Shown piece after piece: positions 47,466 through 58,010 of a DNA stretch of 64,000 nt. How positions within the stretch are numbered: position 1 is the first letter of the stretch; every line of letters begins with the position of its first letter. The notes beneath the pieces were generated by a model. The model worked only from the letters and a program-made list of their open reading frames with translations, was not told the DNA's origin and searched no databases. The DNA lies in assembly GCF_902158555.1 (NCBI RefSeq), contig NZ_CABGGS010000045.1, positions 248,001-312,000 of the forward strand, written 5' to 3'. This stretch comes from Klebsiella spallanzanii (lineage in GTDB: Bacteria; Pseudomonadota; Gammaproteobacteria; Enterobacterales; Enterobacteriaceae). Both the position numbers and the translations under genes were made by a program.

Positions 47466-48170
47466 CTACTTTACCGGGCAATCTTTGGTCATTTTGATAA
47501 ATTTATCGTTATAGATAATGTAGTGGTTCCCTGGCTGGCGCAGCGTAGCCTGGCGGACAACGTCGCCGGGCCGTAAATACCATGCATCTCCTTCCTCTTC
47601 CGTCGTATCGCACCCAGGCTTGATCAACAGCTTAAACCAGGTATTCCCGGTATTGCTGACGGTACCGGCGGCGCGATCGTAGGCCCATTTGAAATTAACC
47701 TGGCGCGGACGAACGACCAGAATGGTGTCCATCACCACCACCGGGTCCATACTCACCTCGGTCCCACTGTTATTGCGCATCACGTAATTTCGGGTCGGGA
47801 TTTCACGAAATGAAACCCGGTAGTAGCGCTCGCGATTATCCTTCGGGCCGTGATAATAAAACTTAAAATATTCGCTCTCGCCGGCCTGTAAAGTTAGCTG
47901 GCGCGGGGCAAACAGCAGCTCACCGTCCGCCGGACGCGAACGCACCTCTTTGCCGCCCGGTCGGTCGATACCGACAATAGAGACCCGATACAGGCGTGCG
48001 CTCTTATTGTTATTAATGACCCGTTTAGATGCGAAATTATCTTCCGCCGCCAGCGAAAAGGTTAAATTGCCGACGGAAATCGCCTGGGCCACAGACGCGG
48101 CCCCCAGCGACAGTAGGCAGACGAGCATCCGCAGTAAATTAATTAATGTTACGCCATGTCGCCTGAACAT
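47466..48170 (-). CDS. ecpE: EcpE fimbrial chaperone
   Basis: A 234-residue periplasmic chaperone, last gene of the canonical operon. [16 protein letters not shown] signal, then [48 protein letters not shown] and [34 protein letters not shown] match E. coli EcpE. Starts 32 bp inside the ecpD gene. It serves pilus subunits on the way to the usher. Confidence 0.95.
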   Translation of the reverse strand: MFRRHGVTLINLLRMLVCLLSLGAASVAQAISVGNLTFSLAAEDNFASKRVINNNKSARLYRVSIVGIDRPGGKEVRSRPADGELLFAPRQLTLQAGESEYFKFYYHGPKDNRERYYRVSFREIPTRNYVMRNNSGTEVSMDPVVVMDTILVVRPRQVNFKWAYDRAAGTVSNTGNTWFKLLIKPGCDTTEEEGDAWYLRPGDVVRQATLRQPGNHYIIYNDKFIKMTKDCPVK

Positions 48171-49782
48171 GAATTTCTCCTGAAGCGCTCACCTCACCAA
48201 ACCAGCCGTTATCATCCACCGTACGCAGTGATATCGCATCATCCATCGGAATGGAAAACTTCACCGTCGTTTTGTCCATCACCCCGGTCTCCCCGGAAAT
48301 ATCGGTCCACGGCGTACTCAGCCACAATGCGTCGGTCATATCGCGCCAGGTATCATCGCAGCCGGCATCATAAGTTTTGGTTGTCCCGGACTGGGTGGTA
48401 AACGCCAGCATCGCCGGGAAAGGTACCTTTGTGACCCCGTCCGGTGAGCTGAAAATACAGTATGAACGTCCGCCAATAGCCTGCGTCGGCCCCGTCACCT
48501 TAATCAGCACTTCATCAGCGGCGGTTTTACCGCTGGTGGTAACAATATAGCCGAAGTCCAGTGATGGCTCACCGCTGCCCACATACCCTTCACGCGTTGG
48601 TGTGGTTGTGTATTCATCAGAAATAATGCTGATACTGAAATCACGCGGTTTGATAATCAGCGTGTTAGAGGTAGAAAACTCATACCACCCCGATTCTGGC
48701 ACATCGGTATTATAGAAACGGAAATTAAACAGATCTTTGGTGTTAACATCGCTAATCCCCAGCGCCACCATCTGCTTAAAAAAGTTACTTGAGAAGAAAA
48801 CGTAGATTGAGTCAGAGGACTTCATCTCATTGAATGTATAGTACTGGGCTATGCCGTTAACGGGTTTCCATGAACTACCATCCAGGCTGAACTGCATATC
48901 ATAAATCCCTACCGCAGAGGCCAGCGCTGAATTGCTGATCGCCGGGAAAATATGAATGTATATGTTGCTCAGGCCATTATGCTGCAGATTATAGTTCACC
49001 ATTTTACAAGCCAGCCCGGAACGGGTTCCGATAGTCTGCGTCCGGCAATCAGCATTGCCCTCACCTAACGTAGGTACTCCATCACTGTTAATAAAGACCT
49101 CCGCCAGAGCATTCGTGTTAATCAATTTCAGATTTGCCGCTTTGGTATGGGTCACCTTACGCACGTACCAGCTTCCTGATGCCTGATCTTTGCAGCGAGC
49201 ACCGCTGCTGGCGTCATAGTTCACCGAGGTCTGGCAAGCGTTGATGGTCATCGAGAAGCTGCTGCCCACCGACATCTGCTGAAGATACTGATAGAAGGCA
49301 TCGGTCATCATGCCGTGCATCCACTTTTGTGCACCGGTTGGCACCGTTACACCATAAAAACCGCTGGCATCGGTGGTTTGCGGCAAGATCAGGCTGGTCA
49401 CCATATCGCAACCCGAATACCAGTTAATACAGCGCAGACCGCTCAGCGGGCCGGATGCAGGGGAGTTTTCCAGCCACATATCAAACTTCCAGTTAGCATA
49501 GAGCGGTGTGTTATATCCGTTATCAATATAGCCCAGGCTCTGCTGGTAAATGGTCCCTGAACCAGTATATTTTAGCCCGGTCCAGCGGTTCGCCCCGGTC
49601 ATTCGCGGATCCCTCGCACCGCCGGGGGTCACAAAAAAGTTATCATCCGAGTTGTTTTCAACGAACACGAACTGCATGGCAGGTGCATCGCTCCAGACGG
49701 TTTTCGTCACCGCTGCATGAACCCGCGACACGCACAGCGCCGCCGTCAACATCACTAAACATGCTAACCACTTAGCTCTCAT
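48139..49782 (-). CDS. ecpD: EcpD polymerised tip adhesin
   Basis: A 547-residue tip adhesin equal in length to E. coli EcpD. Signal peptide [15 protein letters not shown], mature [74 protein letters not shown], and [17 protein letters not shown] are conserved. A frame to 49839 is longer; the ATG at 49782 follows a ggagaaggta site and fits the family start. Overlaps ecpC by 11 bp. Confidence 0.95.
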   Translation of the reverse strand: MRAKWLACLVMLTAALCVSRVHAAVTKTVWSDAPAMQFVFVENNSDDNFFVTPGGARDPRMTGANRWTGLKYTGSGTIYQQSLGYIDNGYNTPLYANWKFDMWLENSPASGPLSGLRCINWYSGCDMVTSLILPQTTDASGFYGVTVPTGAQKWMHGMMTDAFYQYLQQMSVGSSFSMTINACQTSVNYDASSGARCKDQASGSWYVRKVTHTKAANLKLINTNALAEVFINSDGVPTLGEGNADCRTQTIGTRSGLACKMVNYNLQHNGLSNIYIHIFPAISNSALASAVGIYDMQFSLDGSSWKPVNGIAQYYTFNEMKSSDSIYVFFSSNFFKQMVALGISDVNTKDLFNFRFYNTDVPESGWYEFSTSNTLIIKPRDFSISIISDEYTTTPTREGYVGSGEPSLDFGYIVTTSGKTAADEVLIKVTGPTQAIGGRSYCIFSSPDGVTKVPFPAMLAFTTQSGTTKTYDAGCDDTWRDMTDALWLSTPWTDISGETGVMDKTTVKFSIPMDDAISLRTVDDNGWFGEVSASGEIHVQATWRNIN

Positions 49783-52297
49783 TACCTTCTCCTGTCGGCT
49801 GCACGCTGGCATAGGTCGCAAGGCCGCTGCAGACCACATCGCCCACCCACACCGCGCCGCGCGCCTGGCTCAGCTCCAGCGCCACTTCACAGCTCTGGTT
49901 TTTGCCGTAACTGAAATCGATGGTCGGGTATTTTTTATCCACATCCATCACAAATTCACCCTTCTCATCGGTACGGGTTCGACCGATATGGTTATTAATG
50001 CGCGCATTGGCCAGCAGCGTGCCGTCTTCGGCGCGGATACGCCCGGACACCGTCACCATTTGCTTCACTTCCGGTTCAATGACCGCCACGTTGCCCGGAT
50101 ACAGGGTCATCCGGCTCTTGCGCCCGGTCACGATGTCGTAGCTGTCGAGCGAGTTTTTGCTGTTCTGTAATTCAATCTCATAACGGCTGTACGGCGACAG
50201 CGGAAGGTAATTACGTTTACCGGAGAGCTGCACGATGCGACCGTTCACTTTGGCACTCAGCTTGCCGTCATCCTCAAGACCGGTATTGAAAATCACCCCC
50301 GCGTTGCCATCGGTGCGCCCGCTGGCGGCAATGTTTTTCCCCTGCCAGCCCACGCTGCCGTTGGCGGTCAGGTTAGTGTTCACATAACCGTCCGCGCCGC
50401 TGTTCACGTTTAAAGTGCCGGTCGAGTAACGGGTATCAAACTGCGCATACGCCCCGCCGCTGAGGGTTTTGTCATCGCCGGTATCGCCAGAAATCGCCCG
50501 CGAAATATTCGCCCCAATAGTGCGAATGCTGCCTTCATTAAACTGCTTACGCGCCGACAGGTTGGCCATGGTATAGCCGTTCTGGTGGGTCATCCCGGCG
50601 CTGAACCAGTTTCCGAGCGGCAGCGAGAAGTCGAGAGCGATATATTTTCCCGTGTTCGCGCTACTGTTGCCGTTATTAAAACGCTGGATCCCCGCGCGCA
50701 GCCCCATTGATCCCCACGCTCCGGTATAGAGCGTCTGGTAGTAGTCGGCCGTGTAGTAGTGGCTGTTATTACGACGATCGTCGTTATAGCTGATGCTAAG
50801 GGTACCCAGCTTCGACCACAGCGCATTCATATTCAGGGTGCCGCCAATCGCCCGGTTATCGGCGTTGCTACGGCGGATTTTGTCACCAATCTGCGTTTTT
50901 TCCTGGTTGACCCAGATGGAACTAAAGCCGCCGGGCAGCATGGCGCTGATGTTGCCGACGCTGCTCCAGGAGCTGTCGCTGGCCAGCATATTTTGCAGGT
51001 TAACGTTGATGGATTCCGTCAGCGGCAGCGTCAGGCGCGTCTCACCCACGGCGTTATTGTCGTAGCCGTAACCGGTCGCGGCCCAGCTGAAGGTACTGAG
51101 TGAACCGGAGGCCGACGCGCCAGCCAGCCAGCTGTCTTTCGCCGGCTGCGTCTTCTTCCCGTCCGCAGACCAGCGATCCATATGAAAGCTGCCGCCCCAC
51201 AACTGCCATGCCAGCGGTGCCCCGGCCCCGCGCCCACGGCTAAATAATTTGTTCACGCGCTGGGTACGTTTACTGACCACCCGGCCGTTCACAATCACTT
51301 CAACTTCAACATCGTAAATCCCGTACGGCAGGCCGCGGGTATCCACTTCGTGGTTACCCATGGCGAAGTTCTGTACGCTCATCAGCCTCCCGTCACGGGT
51401 CAAATGAACCTCCCCGGCTGCCGGTAAAAAAGCCACTACTGGCGTGGCCGATTGAGTGTTATCGAAGACCGTTGAGCTGGCCTGGTTCCCCCAGGAGGCG
51501 CCGTAGATTTTCCCCGCAGAAATGGCGGTCATCGGGCCAAGAGACTGTAAATTCCAGGTATCCAGCATCCCGCCGGCAAAACGGTGACCGGCGAAATCCC
51601 GCTCGTACATCGCCTTGTAAACTTCGCTGTCCTGGTTGCTGGAGCCAATGCCGTACAGCGAGCCGTCCAGCACAACGTGATGTTCGCGCAGTGCGGTGAC
51701 ATTGTTCAGCGACAGATAACTGGAGGTGTTATTGCCGCCGTTGCGCATCTGATTGTTATAGACACCGAGGTTATAGTTCAGGGTACTGCTTATTTTGTCG
51801 ACGCTGGACTGGCCGATATCTTCGCTGCGCGAGCGCAGCACGGTACCCAGCGCCGCTTTTTTCACCACCAGCTGCAGCAGCAGCTGACGCAGACTAAGCT
51901 GCAGCAGGGCATCTTCGGTCAGGTTGATTTTGAGGTCTTTGCTGAAGGCTTCATTGGCCAGCGCGGTCAGCTGTTTGCGAGTCTGCTCGCTCACCGTGGC
52001 GTTATTATCATTTTCCTCCAGCTGAATCTGCCGCACGCGCAACGTACCGTCATCAAGCCAGATAAAGGCGTTGCCGATCCGCTGATCGTCCTGAGTACCG
52101 GTGCTACTTTCAAGGTGGATAAACAGCGGGATGCTCATCCCGTCCTGTAGAGCCTGACTGAAGGCCTGGGGAATAATCACGCCGCCGATTTGTTGTACTT
52201 TATCGGCCGCGGCGGTAGCGCTGAGCGGAACCAGCAAAATGACCATGCCGGAGGCAAGGAGTTTTTTTAATCCTGGGGAGATCCCTGGTAGAGGCAT
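49772..52297 (-). CDS. ecpC: EcpC outer-membrane usher
   Basis: An 841-residue usher for pilus assembly, the same length as E. coli Ecp[26 protein letters not shown] opens the mature part. SALREHH-type [54 protein letters not shown] and [33 protein letters not shown] follow. Ends VCSGLATY. It forms the secretion pore and takes subunits from EcpB/EcpE. Confidence 0.96.
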   Translation of the reverse strand: MPLPGISPGLKKLLASGMVILLVPLSATAAADKVQQIGGVIIPQAFSQALQDGMSIPLFIHLESSTGTQDDQRIGNAFIWLDDGTLRVRQIQLEENDNNATVSEQTRKQLTALANEAFSKDLKINLTEDALLQLSLRQLLLQLVVKKAALGTVLRSRSEDIGQSSVDKISSTLNYNLGVYNNQMRNGGNNTSSYLSLNNVTALREHHVVLDGSLYGIGSSNQDSEVYKAMYERDFAGHRFAGGMLDTWNLQSLGPMTAISAGKIYGASWGNQASSTVFDNTQSATPVVAFLPAAGEVHLTRDGRLMSVQNFAMGNHEVDTRGLPYGIYDVEVEVIVNGRVVSKRTQRVNKLFSRGRGAGAPLAWQLWGGSFHMDRWSADGKKTQPAKDSWLAGASASGSLSTFSWAATGYGYDNNAVGETRLTLPLTESINVNLQNMLASDSSWSSVGNISAMLPGGFSSIWVNQEKTQIGDKIRRSNADNRAIGGTLNMNALWSKLGTLSISYNDDRRNNSHYYTADYYQTLYTGAWGSMGLRAGIQRFNNGNSSANTGKYIALDFSLPLGNWFSAGMTHQNGYTMANLSARKQFNEGSIRTIGANISRAISGDTGDDKTLSGGAYAQFDTRYSTGTLNVNSGADGYVNTNLTANGSVGWQGKNIAASGRTDGNAGVIFNTGLEDDGKLSAKVNGRIVQLSGKRNYLPLSPYSRYEIELQNSKNSLDSYDIVTGRKSRMTLYPGNVAVIEPEVKQMVTVSGRIRAEDGTLLANARINNHIGRTRTDEKGEFVMDVDKKYPTIDFSYGKNQSCEVALELSQARGAVWVGDVVCSGLATYASVQPTGEGNES

Positions 52298-52322
52298 AGT
52301 CTTGATCCGTCAGCACAAATGT

Positions 52323-52991
52323 CTATTTCACGGGAACAAACTGCTCGCCCTGCCAGAGCGCGACCCGTCCTTTTTTGTCAGCCACATTGACGCGCGTAAA
52401 ACGGCGTTCTTTCCCCGGCATCAGAAAGTAGTTTTCTTTGCATTCCTTGCCATCCGCCGCTTTCAGGCACGGGCCGTAGGCAAGAATACGCAGCGTGGCG
52501 TTGCCGGTATTCACCAGCTTCCCGTCCGCATACTGGTAGCGGAAGTTCGCCTTTCTCGGGGCCACAACCAGGATGGTGCCAATGCGCGCTGAAGCCGTCG
52601 CCACCGCACTACGAGTCGCTCCGTTGCGCTGGGCATCGCTTAACGCCTGATCAAACCAGACGATGCGGTAATAGCGCTCTTTGTCATCCGCCGGACCTTT
52701 ATAGAAAAAGCGGATCACGTCGCTGGCCTTCGCGGGCAGCAGCAGGCTGGCCGGGGTCAGTAAAACCTCGTCTTGCTTATCCATCGGGATCACTTTGCCG
52801 CCATCCAGGGGAGAGGTGAGGCGTTCCAGATGTATGTTAATTAAGCGACCGCTGTCGGTCGTATTCTTGATCTCTTTACTCAGCGTGCTGCTGTCGCTGT
52901 TCATAAATGAAGAGATATCGCCCACATCCAGCGCCAGGGCTGGCGTCATACCGCTAAGCAACAGGCCGATGGCCAGAATGTGTTTTTTCAT
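52323..52991 (-). CDS. ecpB: EcpB fimbrial chaperone
   Basis: A 222-residue periplasmic chaperone. Signal peptide [14 protein letters not shown], mature [93 protein letters not shown] is diagnostic. Ends GEQFVPVK as in E. coli EcpB. Between pilin and usher, as in the canonical operon. Confidence 0.96.
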   Translation of the reverse strand: MKKHILAIGLLLSGMTPALALDVGDISSFMNSDSSTLSKEIKNTTDSGRLINIHLERLTSPLDGGKVIPMDKQDEVLLTPASLLLPAKASDVIRFFYKGPADDKERYYRIVWFDQALSDAQRNGATRSAVATASARIGTILVVAPRKANFRYQYADGKLVNTGNATLRILAYGPCLKAADGKECKENYFLMPGKERRFTRVNVADKKGRVALWQGEQFVPVK

Positions 52992-53012
52992 ATGAATTCA
53001 GTCCTTGAAAGC

Positions 53013-53036
53013 AGGCAGGGGAGGCCCCCCTGCCTG
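53013..53036 (-). terminator. Intercistronic hairpin between ecpA and ecpB
   Basis: CAGGCAGGGG, short loop, CCCCTGCCTG. The T-run is weak (GCTTTC on the minus strand), so partial termination or 3'-end protection is more likely than a full stop. Position equals that in the second operon. Confidence 0.7.
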
Positions 53037-53050
53037 ATGCTACGCGAGGA

Positions 53051-53638
53051 TCAGCTGGTCCAGGTTGCGTCAAACTGAACGCTGACGTCACCGCTCCAGA
53101 TACCTTCCGGCAGTGAGCTGTAATCAGTCACGTTCGTAGTACCATTGGTGGTACCGCTGATGATGGAGAACGTGAAACCGTCCTGCGCAGTGGTGCGACC
53201 AGCAACGTTATAGCCGGTAGACAGCGCGCTGAGGTTACCACCCAGTGTGCCAGCAGCGGTGTCGATCATAGGAGTGTCGGCACCTTTTTCGACAGCTACA
53301 CCGTTGTAGTCAACGCCTACGTTCAGGGTGGAACCTGAGGTATCCAACTGAGTCAGGGTGTTAGTGATCAGACGAGAAGTCAGTTTGAAGCCAGTCGCGG
53401 TGGTATCACCTTCGATTGCTACATCAAACAGACCTTTCTGAGAGTTAAAACCTTTAATCCCTTCAGCATACTGGAAAGCCAGGCTGCCCAGCGGAGTGAC
53501 GACCAGCTTGCTGGTAGTATCCTTTTTGGCGGTTGCGGACCAGGTCGCGACTGCCTGAGCAGTAACGTCAGTTGCCTGAGCGACACCCATACCGGCAAAC
53601 GCGGTTACCAGAGCAATTGCAAGAACCTTTTTTTTCAT
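53051..53638 (-). CDS. ecpA: EcpA major pilin (E. coli common pilus)
   Basis: A 195-residue pilin almost identical to E. coli EcpA/Mat[23 protein letters not shown] signal, then [51 protein letters not shown], and the end [15 protein letters not shown]. Polymerises by donor-strand exchange on the cell surface; mediates epithelial and plant attachment and biofilm in several enterobacteria. First structural gene after ecpR. Confidence 0.97.
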   Translation of the reverse strand: MKKKVLAIALVTAFAGMGVAQATDVTAQAVATWSATAKKDTTSKLVVTPLGSLAFQYAEGIKGFNSQKGLFDVAIEGDTTATGFKLTSRLITNTLTQLDTSGSTLNVGVDYNGVAVEKGADTPMIDTAAGTLGGNLSALSTGYNVAGRTTAQDGFTFSIISGTTNGTTNVTDYSSLPEGIWSGDVSVQFDATWTS

Positions 53639-53707
53639 AGCATTTTCTTCCTGAGTTTAATTAGAGACCTGATGTCCCACTTCTGTGCGCATTTCCCGCC
53701 ATAATTC

Positions 53708-53729
53708 AGGCCACATAGATATGCTGTGG
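53708..53729 (-). other. Hairpin in the ecpR-ecpA gap
   Basis: GCCACA, a nine-base loop, TGTGGC. Between regulator stop and pilin leader; possibly separates the two transcripts. No T-run. Confidence 0.4.
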
Positions 53730-53790
53730 CATAAACTCTTTTGGGTAAAACAGCCTGGTGCGCGATTTCCTAAATAACCCTTACGATTAG

Positions 53791-54333
53791 TTAGAGCGCT
53801 AACTTATATATCTTTGAATACAGTTTCGCTTCGGCATTTCTCCGATGGGTATAAACCGTTTTGACACTACAATTTTCAATTTTGGCAATGGATTTCGGAT
53901 GCATTCCCTGCGCCGTCATGCGAATTATTTGCATTTCCCTGTTGGTGATTTTCTCTTTCTTTATATCTTTACGCAAAAAACGACCATTAATCACATAAGC
54001 CAGTTCTTGACGAATGTCTTTGGTCAAATCAGCGTAGACCACGCCACGAATTGAACCATTGTAATACCAATAGTTAGCCAGGGCTTCAGAACGCCTTGCG
54101 GCGATAAGCACTATCTGCTTCCCTTTCATTTCCGCTAACCATTCACTATCGCATCGAATAAAATAATTTAGAGAGCTAGCACTAAGATTAATAAAAACAA
54201 ATTCCCGACGTACTTTTTCAAGAGGCAAATAGATTAAACTATCAATATCCAAAATAAGTTCAGATAGCCCTTTCATAAAATAGCTGTCACGTGCGGGCCA
54301 GATACACTGATCTAAAGAATATTTATATTCCAT
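53791..54333 (-). CDS. ecpR: EcpR LuxR-type regulator of the common pilus
   Basis: A 180-residue transcription regulator like E. coli EcpR/MatA (196), differing mainly by a shorter N-terminus. [54 protein letters not shown] and the LuxR helix-turn-helix [47 protein letters not shown] are conserved. In E. coli it activates ecp and represses flhDC. Encoded 152 bp before ecpA. Confidence 0.95.
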   Translation of the reverse strand: MEYKYSLDQCIWPARDSYFMKGLSELILDIDSLIYLPLEKVRREFVFINLSASSLNYFIRCDSEWLAEMKGKQIVLIAARRSEALANYWYYNGSIRGVVYADLTKDIRQELAYVINGRFLRKDIKKEKITNREMQIIRMTAQGMHPKSIAKIENCSVKTVYTHRRNAEAKLYSKIYKLAL

Positions 54334-55194
54334 ATAAAGTTAAACCCCATAGTCCTGGAAATCTCGAACGTATCACAACACTGCTGATAGCCCAGGCCTG
54401 CAAAGTCTAAGTCAGCAAATTCCCTCTTTTACATATATCCAATATAAAATCCCAAAGTAGTATGGCTTGAGACAAAGAACACTAAATGATTTGCTTGTTT
54501 CTTGTGTTTCCAAATTTAGGATTTTTCTCGATGAGTGTCAATAAGTGCGCTAAGGGCTAATTACCGACCAGGTCAATTTAAGCAGAAAGAATAAAAATAA
54601 GCATTTTGAGTTAAACACAAAAACCATTTATTTTCATATGGTTATTTGGCACGCATACGTAAATTCTTAAGTGATTATTATATCAACCAGGATCTTAGCT
54701 ATTAGATGTTAAGACTATTCTTAATGATGCCTTCATTCAAAAAAGCAAAAAAACCATTAAAAATGTAAAAAACAGAACATAAATCCATTAAAACAAAATT
54801 AAACGGAATTTAACACCATTAATTAAGCTTAACAATAGAGTTACATTCCGCACAAAAGGTATGCTTGCCAACTAAAATTTGTCGTCCAAAATCGTAATCA
54901 ATCCAGAATCTATTAACTATTCGGTTAAACCGACTCAGAAAGAAGCCTGGCACAAACATCCGAAACCATATCTTTGCGCTAAAAGCGATAACATCATCCA
55001 ATAAATGTCGCATAAAACGAGGTATCTTCATCAGAGGAAATACGTATCATTATACATCTCGTACGCAATCGCGTATTAAAGGTAGCAGAGCATTCTCAGT
55101 CTCCCGATTTTTGAGGAAAAAGTGTGATCTTCTACATGCTTTTTCGCTACTAAGTACGTAAATTCTCATATCCGTTCACTATTTGTTCGCCTTA
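54334..55194. other. Long AT-rich region upstream of ecpR
   Basis: About 860 bp of AT-rich DNA before ecpR and, on the other side, before the phn genes. It must hold the ecp promoter and silencer sites. Only one small frame of note (54819-55031, minus) is present. Composition is unlike the GC-rich genes around it and like the gap at 46.8-47.5 kb. Confidence 0.6.
54819..55031 (-). CDS. Possible small protein, 70 residues
   Basis: Frame MKIPRFMRHLLDDVIAF to NSIVKLN; basic and aromatic, with a CAEC motif near the end. No good ribosome site before the ATG and no family recognised. In an otherwise gene-free AT-rich region, so it may be chance. Confidence 0.25.
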   Translation of the reverse strand: MKIPRFMRHLLDDVIAFSAKIWFRMFVPGFFLSRFNRIVNRFWIDYDFGRQILVGKHTFCAECNSIVKLN

Positions 55195-55212
55195 CTGTCA
55201 TCTGGCAGTCAT
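55195..55212 (+). promoter_or_regulatory. PHO box of the phosphonate importer operon
   Basis: CTGTCAT-CTGG-CAGTCAT: two 7-bp PhoB half-sites with 4-bp spacing, 13 of 14 positions equal to consensus CTGTCAT. It is followed at once by TATAAAA as a -10 candidate. Predicts induction by PhoB under phosphate starvation. It also argues against translation from GTG 55230, which would lie at the transcription start. Confidence 0.88.
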
Positions 55213-55262
55213 ATAAAACACCATTAATAGTGCCCAGTTTACTGACGAACCTGGACGCATTT

Positions 55263-56105
55263 ATGAACAGTTCTCTGGCTGCGGTTGCGGAAACCGATTA
55301 TCAACAGTTTACGCCACCGTCTACCGACCGGCAGCGGAAGGTCCTGAGCGTACGCAACCTGAGCAAATCCTATAGCGCACAGCAAACCGTACTGGATAGC
55401 ATCAGTTTCGATCTTCATGCGGGCGAGCTGGTTGGCGTGATTGGCCGTTCCGGTGCCGGAAAATCGACGCTCCTGCACGTTATTAACGGGACCCATAGCG
55501 CCAGCGGTGGCGAGCTCCTGAGTTATCCGGAAGTGGGTACGCCGCAGGATGTATCAAAACTTTCAGGCCGCGCGCTAAACGCCTGGCGTAGCCAGTGCGG
55601 AATGATCTTTCAGGACTTCTGCCTGGTTCCGCGTCTTGACGTTTTGACCAACGTGCTGTTGGGACGCCTGAGCCAAACCTCAACGCTGAAATCATTATTC
55701 AAAGTTTTCCCCGATGCCGATCGGGCCCGCGCTATCTCCCTGCTGGAGTGGATGAATATGCTGCCACACGCGCTTCAGCGGGCGGAAAACCTCTCCGGCG
55801 GTCAGATGCAGCGAGTCGCTATTTGCCGGGCGCTAATGCAAAACCCCGGCATTCTGCTGGCCGATGAACCGGTCGCTTCTCTGGATCCGAAAAATACGCA
55901 GCGAATCATGAATGTCCTTCGTGAAATTAGCGAACAGGGCATCAGCGTGATGGTAAACCTGCATTCGGTGGAACTGGTGCGTGAATACTGCACCCGGGTT
56001 ATCGGCGTAGCCAAAGGCAAGATTATTTTTGACGACCATCCCACGCAGCTAAATCAGGATATTCTGCATCGGCTGTATGGCGATGAAATTAGCCAATTGC
56101 ATTAA
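55263..56105 (+). CDS. phnC: Phosphonate-type ABC ATPase PhnC-like
   Basis: A 280-residue ATPase. Walker [10 protein letters not shown] (61-69), signature LSGGQMQR, Walker [14 protein letters not shown] and H-loop NLHSVELV agree with the phosphonate importer class. A GTG at 55230 extends the frame by 11 residues, but it is too near the predicted promoter; ATG 55263 ([12 protein letters not shown]) is chosen. First gene of a Pho-controlled four-gene operon. Confidence 0.9.
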   Translation: MNSSLAAVAETDYQQFTPPSTDRQRKVLSVRNLSKSYSAQQTVLDSISFDLHAGELVGVIGRSGAGKSTLLHVINGTHSASGGELLSYPEVGTPQDVSKLSGRALNAWRSQCGMIFQDFCLVPRLDVLTNVLLGRLSQTSTLKSLFKVFPDADRARAISLLEWMNMLPHALQRAENLSGGQMQRVAICRALMQNPGILLADEPVASLDPKNTQRIMNVLREISEQGISVMVNLHSVELVREYCTRVIGVAKGKIIFDDHPTQLNQDILHRLYGDEISQLH

Positions 56106-56128
56106 ATTTCACTCACACGGGCAAAATA

Positions 56129-57070
56129 ATGAAAAAGTACATCACTGGCGCAGTTCGTTTATCCGCAGCGGTTGCAGGCATTATGATGGCGTGGCAGGCA
56201 AGCGCTGCTGAACAACCGAAGGAATTAAATCTGGGTATCCTTGGCGGTCAGAACGCAACGCAGCAAATTGGTGATAACCAGTGCGTTAAACAGTTCCTTG
56301 ATAAAGAGCTGAACGTTGATACTAAATTACGTAACTCTTCAGACTATTCTGGCGTTATTCAGGGCCTGCTGGGCGGTAAAGTTGACGTGGTATTAAGTAT
56401 GTCACCGTCATCTTACGCCTCGGTTTATATTAACAACCCTAAGGCCGTTGATATTGTCGGTATTGCTGTTGACGATAAAGATCAGTCCCGCGGCTACCAC
56501 TCGGTGGTTATTGTCAAAGCAGATAGTCCGTATAAAAAGTTAGAAGACCTGAAGGGCAAAGCATTTGGCTTCGCCGACCCGGATTCCACTTCCGGATTTT
56601 TAATTCCGAACCACGCCTTTAAACAGCAGTTCGGCGGTACCTCGGATAATAAATATAATAACTTCTTTTCCAGCGTGACCTTCTCCGGCGGCCACGAACA
56701 GGACATTCTGGGCGTGCTGAATGGTCAGTTTGCCGGCGCGGTAACCTGGACCTCAATGGTCGGCGATTATAATACCGGCTACAGCGTCGGTGCTTTCAAT
56801 CGCCTGATTCGTATGGATCACCCGGACCTGATGAAACAAATCCGTATTATCTGGCAATCGCCGCTGATCCCGAACGGCCCGATCCTGGTCAGCAACGCTC
56901 TGCCTGCGGACTTTAAGGCCAAAGTCGTCAGCGCGATTAAAAAGCTGGATACCGAGGATCACGCCTGCTTTATCAAAGCAATGGGCGGTACTCAGCATAT
57001 CGGCCCGGGCAGCGTGGCTGATTTCCAGCAGATCATCGATATGAAACGCGAACTGGTTAGCGCGCGTTAA
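56129..57070 (+). CDS. phnD: Phosphonate-type binding protein PhnD-like
   Basis: A 313-residue periplasmic binding protein. Signal peptide AVAGIMMAWQASA, mature AEQPKELNLGILGGQNATQQ. The anion-binding segment FGFADPDSTSGFLIP has the DPxSTSG pattern of phosphonate/phosphite binders; GYHSVVIVKADSPY and GAVTWTSMVGDY are also typical. The ligand (phosphonate, phosphite or phosphoester) is undetermined. Confidence 0.9.
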   Translation: MKKYITGAVRLSAAVAGIMMAWQASAAEQPKELNLGILGGQNATQQIGDNQCVKQFLDKELNVDTKLRNSSDYSGVIQGLLGGKVDVVLSMSPSSYASVYINNPKAVDIVGIAVDDKDQSRGYHSVVIVKADSPYKKLEDLKGKAFGFADPDSTSGFLIPNHAFKQQFGGTSDNKYNNFFSSVTFSGGHEQDILGVLNGQFAGAVTWTSMVGDYNTGYSVGAFNRLIRMDHPDLMKQIRIIWQSPLIPNGPILVSNALPADFKAKVVSAIKKLDTEDHACFIKAMGGTQHIGPGSVADFQQIIDMKRELVSAR

Positions 57071-57081
57071 TCCCGCCCTGA

Positions 57082-57114
57082 CGCCGCCGCCTGGCAATAT
57101 CGCGGGCGGCGGCG
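57082..57114 (+). other. Strong hairpin between phnD and phnE
   Basis: CGCCGCCGC at 57082-57090 pairs perfectly with GCGGCGGCG at 57106-57114. No T-run. It follows the binding-protein gene and may raise phnD mRNA over the permease part. Confidence 0.65.
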
Positions 57115-57137
57115 ACTCGTTGAAGACACAGCGACGC

Positions 57138-58010
57138 ATGAATAACACCCATACCGAATTTGAGCGCTATTATCAGCAGGTTCGTGCGCGGCAAAAGCGC
57201 GATACCTTTAGCTGGTCTCTTTTGCTGCTGGTTCTCTATTTCGCCGCAGGCAGCATGGCCGAGTTTAATCTCTTTACTATCTGGCACTCGCTGCCCAATT
57301 TTCTTGATTACATGTTTGAGACCTTGCCGACTCTGCATGTCGCCGATCTGTTTGCCGATTCGCATACCAAAGGCTCGCTGGCCTACTGGGGTTACCGTCT
57401 GCCGATACAGCTGCCGCTTATCTGGGAAACGCTGCAGCTGGCTCTGGCGTCCACGCTGGTTGCGGTAGTTATCGCCACCTTGCTGGCGTTTATTGCCGCC
57501 AATAACGCCTGGTCCCCTGCCCCGCTGCGCTTTGCCGTTCGCGTGCTGGTGGCTTTTCTGCGCACCATGCCGGAGCTGGCGTGGGCGGTGATTTTCGTTA
57601 TGGCCTTCGGTATCGGCGCGATCCCCGGCTTTCTGGCATTAATGCTGCACACCATCGGCAGCCTGACCAAACTGTTTTATGAAGCGGTAGAGAGCGCGCA
57701 GGATAAACCGGTGCGCGGGCTGGCCGCCTGTGGCGCTTCGCGGCTGCAACGCATTCGCTTTGCCCTGTGGCCGCAGGTAAAACCGATTTTTCTCTCCTAC
57801 GGCTTTATGCGCCTGGAGATTAACTTCCGCTCCTCAACCATCCTTGGGCTGGTGGGCGCGGGCGGCATCGGCCAGGAGCTGATGACCAATATCAAACTGG
57901 ACCGTTACGATCAGGTTAGCATCACGCTGCTGCTGATTATTATCGTGGTATCGCTGCTGGATATGCTGTCCGGCCGCCTGCGACAGTGGGTTCTGGAGGG
58001 GAAAAAATGA
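57138..58010 (+). CDS. phnE: Phosphonate-type ABC permease PhnE, first
   Basis: A 290-residue permease with six hydrophobic segments. LRTMPELAWAVIFVMAFGIGAIPGFLALMLHTIGSLTKLFYEAVE and FRSSTILGLVGAGGIGQELM are phosphonate permease hallmarks. A TTG at 57120 would add six residues; ATG 57138 is preferred although its ribosome site is weak. Overlaps the second permease by 4 bp. Confidence 0.9.
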   Translation: MNNTHTEFERYYQQVRARQKRDTFSWSLLLLVLYFAAGSMAEFNLFTIWHSLPNFLDYMFETLPTLHVADLFADSHTKGSLAYWGYRLPIQLPLIWETLQLALASTLVAVVIATLLAFIAANNAWSPAPLRFAVRVLVAFLRTMPELAWAVIFVMAFGIGAIPGFLALMLHTIGSLTKLFYEAVESAQDKPVRGLAACGASRLQRIRFALWPQVKPIFLSYGFMRLEINFRSSTILGLVGAGGIGQELMTNIKLDRYDQVSITLLLIIIVVSLLDMLSGRLRQWVLEGKK

